Position numbers and translations under genes: made by a program. A stretch of 64,000 bases of DNA from Salvia splendens (Eukaryota; Streptophyta; Magnoliopsida; Lamiales; Lamiaceae). How positions within the stretch are numbered: position 1 is the stretch's first letter; every line of letters starts with the position of its first letter. The DNA lies in assembly GCF_004379255.2 (NCBI RefSeq), contig NC_056051.1, forward strand, positions 22,593,038-22,657,037. Reading direction: 5' to 3'. The notes under the pieces are model-generated. The model had not been told where the DNA came from and did no database searches. It worked only from the letters and a program-made list of their open reading frames with translations. Below are positions 41,617 to 50,314 of this stretch, piece by piece.

Positions 41617-42072
41617 TGTTGGAGATGATGAGTAGGTGATGAGCAGGTGCATCATCAACTTGAAGATTAGTGGTGGACTTTTGAATTAACATTGTGTTCT
41701 TCATGGCTAAAAGGAAGCCACAATTGCATTACGTGTAAGGCGGTGGAGTATGTGGTCATTATATGATGTCTTCCTAATTAAACTAGTTAGGACACGTAGC
41801 ATGGATGTGTTAGCTATACTATCAACTTTATTTACATACAAATAGGAGTCCTTGCTGTTCATTGTAATCATTAGTTAAGAAAGAAAAGAGAAGAGAGTGA
41901 GTTAAGAGAGAAAGAGTCGTAGCTCAAGTTAGAAAGAAAGTGAAAGTTTTTGTAGTGCTGAAGCACTTTTGAATGTATTTTGTAACTCTTTTGTGAAAAG
42001 CCTATTAATACTTATCCTCCATATTCTATTCTTGTTGAGTGATTTTATATTTTGTGTGTCAAATATCCAACA
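41617..42072 (+). repeat. Probable copia solo LTR
   Basis: Starts TGTTGGAGATGATGAG and ends TCAAATATCCAACA, an inverted TGTTGG/CCAACA pair typical of copia LTRs. It contains a purine-rich GA stretch and a GTAACTCTTTTGTGAAAAGC end region. I could not find a 5-bp target duplication, and orientation is assumed. Confidence 0.6.
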
Positions 42073-42219
42073 GAGGAGTCTGCCCTCAGTTAATGTTAAC
42101 AAATTTTAGAAAAATGTTTTACGGAAACAACTCTTCAATCATTTTCCTAAGATAAAACTTTGAAGATATCCCCAGGGGGTCAAAAACCAAGAATATTCCT
42201 CCTCATCCGGCAACAAATG

Positions 42220-42475
42220 TTTCATTTTTACGTTTTAAGAATTTGTTTGATTTTATAAAAGAAAGTAAAATATAAAAGCTTAGTAGATTACGGATTCTAG
42301 TTTTATATTCATGTAATTTTATACTCATAATAAAATGCGAATGAAATATGAAATTTTTACGTTTTAAGAATTTGTTTGATTTTATAAAAGAAAGTAAAAT
42401 ATAAAAGCTTAGTAGATCACAGATTCTATTTTTATATTCACGTAATTTTATACTCATAATAAAATATGAATGAAA
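42220..42475 (+). repeat. Tandem duplication of about 128 bp
   Basis: The block starting 'ttcatttttacgttttaaga' and ending 'aataaaatgcgaatgaaata' occurs twice in direct succession with a few substitutions. Non-coding. Confidence 0.9.
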
Positions 42476-42519
42476 TGTGAAATCTACTTATTAAAGATAG
42501 TAAAAGAAAAAATGAGATA

Positions 42520-42772
42520 CTCAATCCATCCCTGAAATGTTGTTCAGTTTTACCATTTTGGTCCGTCAGCGAAAAGTTGTCCAACTTTGCTTTTATTCTA
42601 TTTTAGGTAATGGGCCCCACTTTCCACTAACTTTTTACACTCACATTTTATTATAAAACAAATATATAAATATGTGACATTTATTCCACTAACTTTTTCA
42701 ACTCACTTTTCTTCACATTTCTTAAAACTCGTGTCGAGTCAAACTTTGACAATATTTCATGGACGGAGGGAG
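42520..42772. mobile_element. Stowaway-like MITE
   Basis: CTCAATCCATCCCTGAAATG at the left and the inverse, CATGGACGGAGGGAG, at the right, between TA dinucleotides. Same family as 16645-16898. Confidence 0.85.
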
Positions 42773-42774
42773 TA

Positions 42775-43640
42775 TTTAACAACGGGCGGATAGAGTAGAG
42801 GTGGTGAAAAGGGTTATCCATGCTATAGAAACACCATGAAGAGCATGATTAGAGAGAAGCTCGAGTTCAAGATAAAGCAACGTTGAATGAGAAAGAGCAT
42901 GGACCTGAGTTGGAAGATGGACAACGGCATGGCAGTGAGTTGGCAGCTGATGGAGCTGGACGACCTGGTGCACGAGGAATCAACTACACCATACACACTG
43001 AAACTAATCCTAAAGAGAATTATGTTGTGACTGAGGTGAAGGACCACCAAAGGACATGGAGATACGTGGTTGCGCATGGAGTGGTGAAGAAGAACAAGAT
43101 TCTATTTGCTTAACATGTGTTAAAGAAGCTGATTATGGATATAGATTCTAGATTGTTCTGCTTCATCGTATAAATATGTGCAGATGTATGTGGCGACATG
43201 CCCGATGACGAAATGGAGCTGCATGAGCCCATGCAACTTGATACAGCGGAGCAGAGCAGGGACACAGAGCCGGAGGCAAGAGGCAGACCAAAGAATAGAG
43301 GGACCAAGAAGGATCGACCGAGGAGGAATGCATCTCGACCCGCAAAGTATCGAGATTACGTCCAACATGAGAGATAGAATTGTTTTGATTTATTTTGATT
43401 TGTTTTTTATTTATTTCCTTATTTACAGAACTATTTATTTTAAAAGATAGAGTCAAATCTTTTCGGGCTTTCTTCTTAATTCTTTCCCGAATCGTAAGTC
43501 CGAATCAAGTAGGGGGAATTATATATATTGTAGAATTCCCATAGATCGAGTCATTGAGAATTAAAGTAATAAACACACTTTTTCTCATCTTGGTGCTCTA
43601 GAAACCCTAGCCTCACGTTAGGGTTGGTTTTATTGCTTCT
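42775..43640 (+). other. Retroelement relict
   Basis: At about 43183-43379 one frame reads 'MPDDEMELHEPMQLDTAEQS' then 'RRNASRPAKYRDYVQHER' and a stop, resembling the basic linker or C-terminus of an LTR-retrotransposon polyprotein. A purine-rich GTAGGGGGAA (about 43510) and LTR-like 'gagaattaaagtaataaaca' sequence follow. No catalytic domain remains. The upstream frame (42883-43113) is unrecognised. Confidence 0.4.
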
Positions 43641-44317
43641 TGTTCACAAATTCATCGTTACATGTGCTCAACAAACTCGATAGGATCTCGCATCCTATCA
43701 GCATTCTTATTGAGCTTCGAGTCAAGAATGGAGACTACCAGAGCACTAGCAGCGCTAGTGTTGAGAAATCATAGTCTTCAATTAATCTTTTATAATAATA
43801 TGAGCATAAGAAAGATGCAGCTTCCTACACCAACAAATTTGATTCCAAAAGTGACGGAGGAGGAGGAGGTGGAGGAAGATGTTTTAGCACAGGAGACAAG
43901 AAGATCATATGATAGTTATGTGAGAAGCCAGGACACTCTTTGACCACTATTACTATTTATACATAGCATGCCCTATGCCCACATGACCTTTTGCGAAAAT
44001 ATATTGGTACTTTAGGCCCACGTGACCTTTTGCAAAAATATATTGGTACTTTAAATGATATCCATAACATTGAAAAGTTATAAGGTACTATCTATCGTGG
44101 ACGAAGCTCAAACACATTCTTTCTTAACGGTTTGAAATTTAGAGTAATTATCACCATTACTTTAACATCGAAAACATTTTTGTACTAAATGGAGTGAAGA
44201 AGGAGTATGGAGTATATTTTAAGTAGTGTTTTTGTTCTCTACTATAAACACTGTTTTAAGGAGTGTTTTTGCACCGTATATAGGAGTATCCGACTTAGAA
44301 ATTATTAGTAACGTTTC
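43641..44317. other. Intergenic, unassigned
   Basis: A 93-codon frame (43662-43943) with an acidic EEEEVEEDV segment has no recognisable family and is probably chance. A 45-bp phrase ('gaccttttgcgaaaatatat' onwards) is repeated at about 43985 and 44029. Confidence 0.3.
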
Positions 44318-45030
44318 TGATGGTAACAAATGCGGGTGAAAAATATAGATCACGACACAAGGAATTACGTGGTTCGATTTACTGAGGTAAATCTACGTCC
44401 ACGGGAAGAAAGGAGGGCAAGATTGTATTGCTTGATCTGGTTTACAGCTTACAAATACAGACTTGCTATATGATATTTGATGTCTAGAGCCCTTCATCTA
44501 TCTGATCTAAGTTCTATTTATACATTGAACTAAGATCGTGGCTTGCATCACCACTAACTAGGTCGTGGCTTGCATCACCACTAACTAGGTAGTGGATGTC
44601 GTGGAGGTCATGAGATCCTGCATGGGTCCACTATCTCTTTGTTTGGTCCGCTATCCTGCATGAGACCCTGCATGAGTTGACACCACTAAATAGATCGTGT
44701 AGTGGAGGTCGTGGAGGTTCTGCATGAGTCCACTATCTCCCAGTTCGGTCGAATACTGAGACCGAACTTCTGAACTATTGCCGAGCAGCTTTTGCCGATC
44801 TGAGAGTAGAGCTTGATTGGTCGGCTTTTACCGAGCTGTAGGCTGGGGCCGAACTCTTTGGTAATGCCGAACTGATTGGTTGGCTTTTACCGAGCTGTAG
44901 GCTGGGGCCGAACTCTTTGGTAATGCGGCTGGGGCCGAACTCTTTGGTAATGCCGAACTGATACTCTTCCTTGGGCTTTGGGCTGATGGGCCGTCACTGC
45001 TATTGGGCTTGTTTAGTACGTACCCCATCA
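44318..45030 (-). repeat. 3' LTR of the Tat element
   Basis: The minus strand starts TGATGGGGTACG (45030) and ends TTACCATCA (44318). TATAAATAG is at 44514-44522 on the minus strand. An internal 'gccgaactctttggtaatgc' unit is repeated three times (about 44848, 44910 and 44935). Confidence 0.95.
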
Positions 45031-45060
45031 CTACCCCCCCCCCCCCGAAAAGCGAAGTGA
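45031..45060 (-). promoter_or_regulatory. Polypurine tract with poly(G)
   Basis: Directly inside the 3' LTR, the minus strand reads GCTTTTCG followed by 13 G (45046-45034) and TAG, then the LTR TGATGG. A purine run here is the expected plus-strand primer; an almost pure G tract is unusual. Confidence 0.75.
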
Positions 45061-45373
45061 ATCACTTCGGCGAAGCGAGTCACTTCGGCATTCTGGATAA
45101 AGGTACGGGGGAGGCTGACGTCAGGGGACGTGCCTTGCGCGTGACTGCATTAAATGCGACAGTAAAATCCGGCCGTTGAATCCTGAAAAGGTGGGATTCG
45201 AAACGGTGCGATGATTTTGAAATCTTCTCCGAATCTGATAAATACGTCCTTTCTTCATCATTTGAACACTTTAGCTATTGCTTCTTCTGCATTCTCTCTC
45301 TTTTGCATAAAAATTTCCTTCCACTTTCAAGAATTTCTTCAGAATTTCTTCAGACTTTCAAAGAGTAAGAACC
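45061..45373 (+). other. Leader region of the antisense ORF
   Basis: Non-coding, with 'gcgaagtgaatcacttcggc' inverted-repeat sequence (about 45052-45090) and a pyrimidine-rich stretch before the ATG at 45374. It probably contains the 5' UTR and promoter of the plus-strand ORF. Confidence 0.4.
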
Positions 45374-47239
45374 ATGTCTTCTTCTTCTTCTTCTGAGTCA
45401 GGTAGCGGTAGGAAAGGGGGTAAGGGGTCTTCTAGCCGGAAAGAATCCGGGGAGAAGACCGTAGAGTATTTTCACAGCATCTTGAGTAAGGATACTGTGA
45501 TATCCTTACACGAAAAATATTTTTTTCCTGGGGGGAAGGTTGCGATTCCCGACGACCTTCATAGGGCTGACTCGCCGCCGGAGGGTTACGCCACCGTTTA
45601 TGAAGCCGGCTTGGAATGCGGGCTTCGTTTCCCTCTTCCCCCTGCCTTTGTAGAGCTGCTAGATTTTTTTCAACTCCCTTTAGGTCAGGTGACTCCGAAC
45701 TCTTGGAGGCACTTATCGGCCTTTGCTGCCGAACTGCGTAGGCTAGATAAGGATCTGTCTCTGAGGGCAATCCTTAATTTCTTCCAGTTTAAGAGGAAGG
45801 GATCTTGGTTTTACTTGATCCCTTTACAGCCCTTTAGGGCCTTCTGCAAAACCAAGTGGCCAAAGTGGCAACATCGCTTCTTTTTTTATAATAGGACAGC
45901 GGCTCCGGGCTTTCCCTGGAGAGGGCCGAAGTCCGTGATTCCTCATCCTCGGTTAGAACCGTTGAACGAGCTCGAGGGCGAGCTCAATAAGATTCCTATG
46001 ATTAGGAAGCAGTACCTGGAGTCTGAGCTCGTCAAGGGCGACTTCGTGTTCGACTCCTCGTCTTCGGACGAAGAGACTGAGGGTGAGGACTTCTTTTTTG
46101 TGCCTTACTGCTTTTGTGGCGAAAACTAACCTTGCTTTCTTGCTTTTTGGCAGTGAACTTGCTAAATAAGATTAGCCGCAAATCCTCCGAGCTTAAGGAG
46201 TCGGAGAAACAGAAGGCTACCAGCTCGGCGCCTGATGCCGAGAAGAATCCGAAGAGGCAAAAGACCTCTTCTTCGGATCCAAAAAAGCCGGAGTCCACTT
46301 CGGCAAAGGGGAAGGGGAAGACCCAGAAGCCCCCAAGAGCGCCAGAGAAAGACGTGGTCTTGGCGCCTCCTTCGGAACATATCTGTGAGCCATTTTTATG
46401 GCCCACGGACTTCGCCGAGGTGAATTCTCTTCTTGATTTTCTGGCCTTGCTTTTTTCCTGTATTTTTTGTGGCCCCTCGCTTGACTTTTTCCTTTTTCCA
46501 TTTTCAGAGGAACGATATGCTCTCCAAGCTCGTCGCCGTTGAACTCTCCAAAGCGTCCAACGATTATGCTGAGATGCAGAGGAAGTTGGCGGCTGCTCGT
46601 CACCAGGCCGAACAGGCTAAGGCAGACTTTGAGAAGGCTAGAGCTGCTAGGATCTCGGCCCAGGATGAAGCCCAGTTTGCCAAAAACCAGCTCGTCATCC
46701 AGCGAGAGCAGACGAAACGGAGGGATGCTGCCGCCGTGGTTGCCCAAGGGGAGGTTCTCCGTGCTTTCGCGGAGAAACTCTTTCTGAGCAATCAATTTTC
46801 GGCCTTTGTCGGTGATCTGCTGAAACTGATGACCGATAATGCCGAGCAGGGGCCCGAAGTCGTCCTGCCGCTGTACGGCCTAGAGATAGCAGCTCGTCTC
46901 CAGAGTCTGCCGCTCCTTGAGGAGCTTGCTTCGTCCTCGGTCTTGCTTTCTGCTGACCGAGTTCGTAGTTGCCGAGCTGACCGGGACGAGAATATGGAGG
47001 CTATCTTTGCCTCCTTAGGGCCAGTTTCACCCGCTCCAATTTTCCACGGAGAGGGTGAGACCGAGCAGCTCGATCGGCAGACCGGAGACAGGCAGGCCGA
47101 GCAAGAGGTGCTGCTGATCGGTGATGGGGGCACCGAGCAGGCTGGGGGGAGCAGGGAGGCCGAGGCTGAAGCTGAGGCAGACAAGGAGAAGGAAGCTGAA
47201 CCTCACCGAGGAGCCGGAGACGAAGCTGGCGGAGTATGA
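45374..47239 (+). CDS. Antisense extra ORF (aORF) of the Tat element, three exons
   Basis: It reads opposite to gag-pol. Exons 45374-46082, 46154-46419 and 46508-47239 join through GT/AG introns (G/GTGAGG...TTGGCAG; GAG/GTGAAT...TTTTCAG) with frame kept (709 + 266 + 732 nt, about 568 aa). Exon 1 begins with a Ser run and carries the plant 'putative gypsy type transposon' domain, including 'FPLPPAFVELLDFFQLPLGQ', 'TPNSWRHLSAF' and 'KGSWFYLIPLQPF'. Exon 2 is Lys/Ser/Pro-rich (SKKRQK-like charge, possibly nuclear). Exon 3 has long charged helices (DYAEMQRKLAAARHQAEQAK) predicted as coiled coil and a Glu-rich tail. Such antisense genes are known in Tat elements; their role is not established. Confidence 0.75.
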
Positions 47240-47394
47240 TTTCGTCTCCCTTCTCTTAGTTTAGTTTCTTCCTTGTTGTAAAATGGCCTTGAAGCCCTCC
47301 TTGTGTAAAAAATTTTTTTTCTTATGAATGAAAAAATTCTTCTTTCTGCACGTGTGTCTTCGTATAGCTTTTCGTACTCTCTTTTACTCCTGTT

Positions 47395-48258
47395 GTGGTT
47401 TACTACCTGCTCAGTAAACTGAAATGCCGAACTGACATAGGCTGCTTTGTATTCTTAACTCTTAAGGAGCTGGAGGTACTTCACTGGAAGCGGCTGTACT
47501 CTTCCGCTTTAGACGAAGCTGAGAAAAAAGCCATAGCTGACCAGATGAAGAATGACGAACTCTTGGCTTGTTTAGTGAAGCTGGAGGCCGACAATAAGGA
47601 CTTAGAGTCCGAAAAGAAAGATCTGGAGGCCGAACTGAATACTGCTGTCGCTGAGAGGACTGCGTATGAGGATTTCATCAGCAGGCGCGGGGGAATGACC
47701 ATCTCTGAAGTTCAGGAACGAGTTGACGAACTGTGGGAGGAATATCATGTACTCCGGAGGAACAATGCGCTGGAGAGCTCGGCTTGCCAACAAGTTGTGA
47801 AATCATTGCGGCGCTGGGCTTCTCGGTACGACATCGTTCTTTCCCGGCGTCCTTCAATCGAGAGATTCCTTAGGCATTTCCCGCCAACAGATGCTCATAC
47901 TCCAGCTCAAACCTCTGATCCACTTGCTCAAAATCCTACTCCAAATCAGCAACGAACTCAGGAGCAACCGGAAACGTCAAGACGAGAACGGACTCAGGAG
48001 CAACCGGAAACGTCAAGACAAGGACAGACTGAAGTTCGTAGAGGAGCTGTGATTATGAGTGAGCAAGATCAACAAATGCTTCGTGAAGAGACTCTTCGCC
48101 GCCGAGGTGCCAGTACTTCCCGGACTCAAGGAAGAGGCGGTAGGTCGATCAGAGCATCTCGTCGACCTGCTTATTCTTCAGCTGCCCGGAACGCCCGAAC
48201 TCGGCTTCACGAGGATTTTGTGAATAGATGGCTCAACTTTAGCAACCAGGGACAGTAG
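47395..48258 (+). CDS. Second antisense ORF or downstream exon, coiled coil
   Basis: An open frame whose credible part starts near 47467, after a possible acceptor (CTCTTAAG). It encodes a heptad-rich coiled coil ('ALDEAEKKAIADQMKNDELL', 'LEADNKDLESEKKDLEAELN', 'TISEVQERVDELWEEYHVLR'). A Gln/Pro/Thr-rich region with two copies of 'RTQEQPETSR' and a basic Arg/Ser tail (RRRGAS, GRGGRSIRASRR) follow. It could be exon 4 of the aORF via an earlier donor in exon 3, or a separate unit. No homologous function is recognised. Confidence 0.5.
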   Translation: MVYYLLSKLKCRTDIGCFVFLTLKELEVLHWKRLYSSALDEAEKKAIADQMKNDELLACLVKLEADNKDLESEKKDLEAELNTAVAERTAYEDFISRRGGMTISEVQERVDELWEEYHVLRRNNALESSACQQVVKSLRRWASRYDIVLSRRPSIERFLRHFPPTDAHTPAQTSDPLAQNPTPNQQRTQEQPETSRRERTQEQPETSRQGQTEVRRGAVIMSEQDQQMLREETLRRRGASTSRTQGRGGRSIRASRRPAYSSAARNARTRLHEDFVNRWLNFSNQGQ

Positions 48259-48389
48259 AATAGTCCTTTGTAATAGCGTAACGCCTTCTCGTAGGGCAGC
48301 GGAGTTGTATGCCGAACAAGTTTTAATAAATGAAATCTTCATTTCGCTTCTATCACTGCGTATTTACAGCTCAGCGAAAAAATTTCATC

Positions 48390-48770
48390 GTGCTCGTCCT
48401 CGGTCTTATGAAGTAAACTTCTTTGACCGGACTCGTCCTCGGTCTTATGAAGTAAGCTCCTTTGACCGGACTCGTCTTTGGTCTTATGAAGTAAACTTCT
48501 TTGACCGGACTTGGTCCTCGGTCTTATGAAATAAACTTCTTTGACCGGACTCGTCTTTGGTCTTATGAAGTAAACTTCTTTGACCGGACTCGTCTTTGGT
48601 CTTATGAAGTAAATTTCTTTGACCGGACTAAGCTTGTGTCCTAATTTGGCGAGTTTTATCGCTCGGATCGGACTTTCCCTTGTCCTAATTCGGCGAGTTT
48701 TATCGCGTGGATCGGACTTTCCCTTGTCCTAGTTCGGCGAGTTTTATCGCGTGGATCGGACTTTCCCTTT
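48390..48770 (+). repeat. Two adjacent minisatellites inside the Tat element
   Basis: About six units of 'cggtcttatgaagtaaactt' + 'ctttgaccggactcgtc' (about 48398-48630), then three units of 'gtcctaattcggcgagtttt' + 'atcgcgtggatcggactttccctt' (about 48648-48770). Non-coding. Confidence 0.9.
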
Positions 48771-49084
48771 GTTGCAGTTCGTTTCAGACGAACTGCTTGT
48801 TTCTTAAGCTGAATTGTGGTCTTGTATCCTCCTTAGAAGCTTGGACTCACAATCGTTGGCTTATATATGTTCTAAAAAGGGGATCAGCCTTCGAAGAACA
48901 AGATACCTCAGTAACATTTGTAAGAGACGACACGCACATAGACAGACAAAACGCATATAGACAAACAAAACGCACATAGACGAACAAAACGCACATAGAC
49001 AAACATGAAAAACAAGTAAAAAACAAAGAAAGCACATACCCCTAGGACCGAACTAGACACAAGACTGACTGACCGGACTGTCTC
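48771..49084. other. Region downstream of integrase, non-coding
   Basis: Contains four short tandem units of 'gcacatagacaaacaaaac' type (about 48930-49010). Nothing coding is recognised. Confidence 0.5.
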
Positions 49085-50314
49085 TTACAAATGGAACTTC
49101 TTAAGGTTGGAAACGTGCCATGTTCGGGGTACTTGTTCTCCTGACACGTGAGTCAATTTGTAAGACCCTTTGCCGAGGACTTCTGACACCCGATATGGAC
49201 CTTCCCATGTGGGTTCGAGTTTGCCCAGCTTTTCTGCTCGGCTTACTTCGTTGTTTCTCAAGACGAGATCTCCCACTTGAAATTGCAGCTTTTTCACCCT
49301 TTGGTTATAATACCGGGCTACTTGCTCCTTGTACTTGGCTGCTTTTATGCAGGCCAATTCTCTTCTTTCTTCGGCCAGATCTAGTTCGGCTCTCAGTCCG
49401 TCATCATTCATTTCTGAGGAGAAATTTAGAGTTCGGGGACTGGGTACGCCGATCTCAACCGGAATCACGGCTTCAGTGCCGTACACCAGACTGTACGGAG
49501 TTTCACCGTTGGAGGTTTTGGGTGTAGTTCGGTAGGACCATAGGACTTGAGGGAGATTTTCTACCCATTGTCCTTTGGCTTGTTCTAACCGAGCTTTTAA
49601 CCCTTTCACCAAGATACGGTTTGTTACCTCCGTTTGTCCGTTTGCTTGTGGGTGGGAGACCGAAGTGAACCGCTGTTGAATATTCAGCTCTTGGCACCAA
49701 TTCTTGAATGTCTTGTCGGTGAACTGAGTCCCATTATCCGAAATGAGGATGTGGGGTATGCCAAATCGGCACACTATGTTCTTCCAGACGAAATCCAATG
49801 CCTTCGAGCTCGTTATCGTAGCTAATGGTTCAGCCTCCACCCACTTCGTGAAGTAATCCACGGCAACGATAAGGAATTTCATTTGCCGAGGAGCTTGTGG
49901 TAGTGGTCCTACTATGTCTATGCCCCATTGCATAAAAGGCCAAGGGCTTTGCATAGCACATAGATCGGTCTGCGGCATCCTTGGGATATTTGCATGAATT
50001 TGGCACTTCGTACATGTCTTGACGAGCTGCACTGCTTCTTGTACCAAAGTTGGCCAATAATATCCCCATCTCAGAACTTTTTTAGCTAAAGCTCTAGCTC
50101 CGATGTGGCTACCGCAAGATCCTTCATGAACTTCTCTAAGGATGTAGTCCGTCTCTTCTGGTCCTACACATCGCAATAACGGTTGAAGGTAGGACTTTCT
50201 GTATAGGACTCCTTCATGAAGTTCATACCGAAGTGCTCGGCATGTGATTTTCCGAGCTTCTCTCTTATCCTCGGGCAGTTGTCCTTGATCTAGATACTGT
50301 AAGATCGGCGTCAT
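49085..50314 (-). CDS. Tat integrase segment
   Basis: 409 codons, in the same frame as the RT-RNase H segment and separated from it only by TAG at 50317-50315; an ATG follows directly. An HHCC zinc domain is visible (HEGSCGSHIG ... CTKCQIHA). The catalytic core follows, with the three acidic residues in 'GIDIVGPLPQAP', 'LISDNGTQFTDKTF' and 'SHPQANGQTEVTNR'. The C-terminal part has 'RYYNQRVKKLQFQVGDLVLR' and 'GKLEPTWEGPYRVSEVLGKG' (the GPY/F module), ending 'VSNLKKFHL'. Integrase inserts the cDNA into the genome. The domain is complete; as a separate ORF it would need readthrough or internal initiation. Confidence 0.93.
   Translation of the reverse strand: MTPILQYLDQGQLPEDKREARKITCRALRYELHEGVLYRKSYLQPLLRCVGPEETDYILREVHEGSCGSHIGARALAKKVLRWGYYWPTLVQEAVQLVKTCTKCQIHANIPRMPQTDLCAMQSPWPFMQWGIDIVGPLPQAPRQMKFLIVAVDYFTKWVEAEPLATITSSKALDFVWKNIVCRFGIPHILISDNGTQFTDKTFKNWCQELNIQQRFTSVSHPQANGQTEVTNRILVKGLKARLEQAKGQWVENLPQVLWSYRTTPKTSNGETPYSLVYGTEAVIPVEIGVPSPRTLNFSSEMNDDGLRAELDLAEERRELACIKAAKYKEQVARYYNQRVKKLQFQVGDLVLRNNEVSRAEKLGKLEPTWEGPYRVSEVLGKGSYKLTHVSGEQVPRTWHVSNLKKFHL

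Noticed and set aside
43662..43943. 93-codon ORF with acidic segment
   Set aside because: No recognisable family, no promoter or splice context, and flanked by retroelement debris.
49120..49527. Plus-strand ORFs opposite integrase, RT and gag (49120-54309)
   Set aside because: Antisense shadows of well-supported pol and gag domains, unlike 45374-48258, which has its own conserved domain and splice sites.
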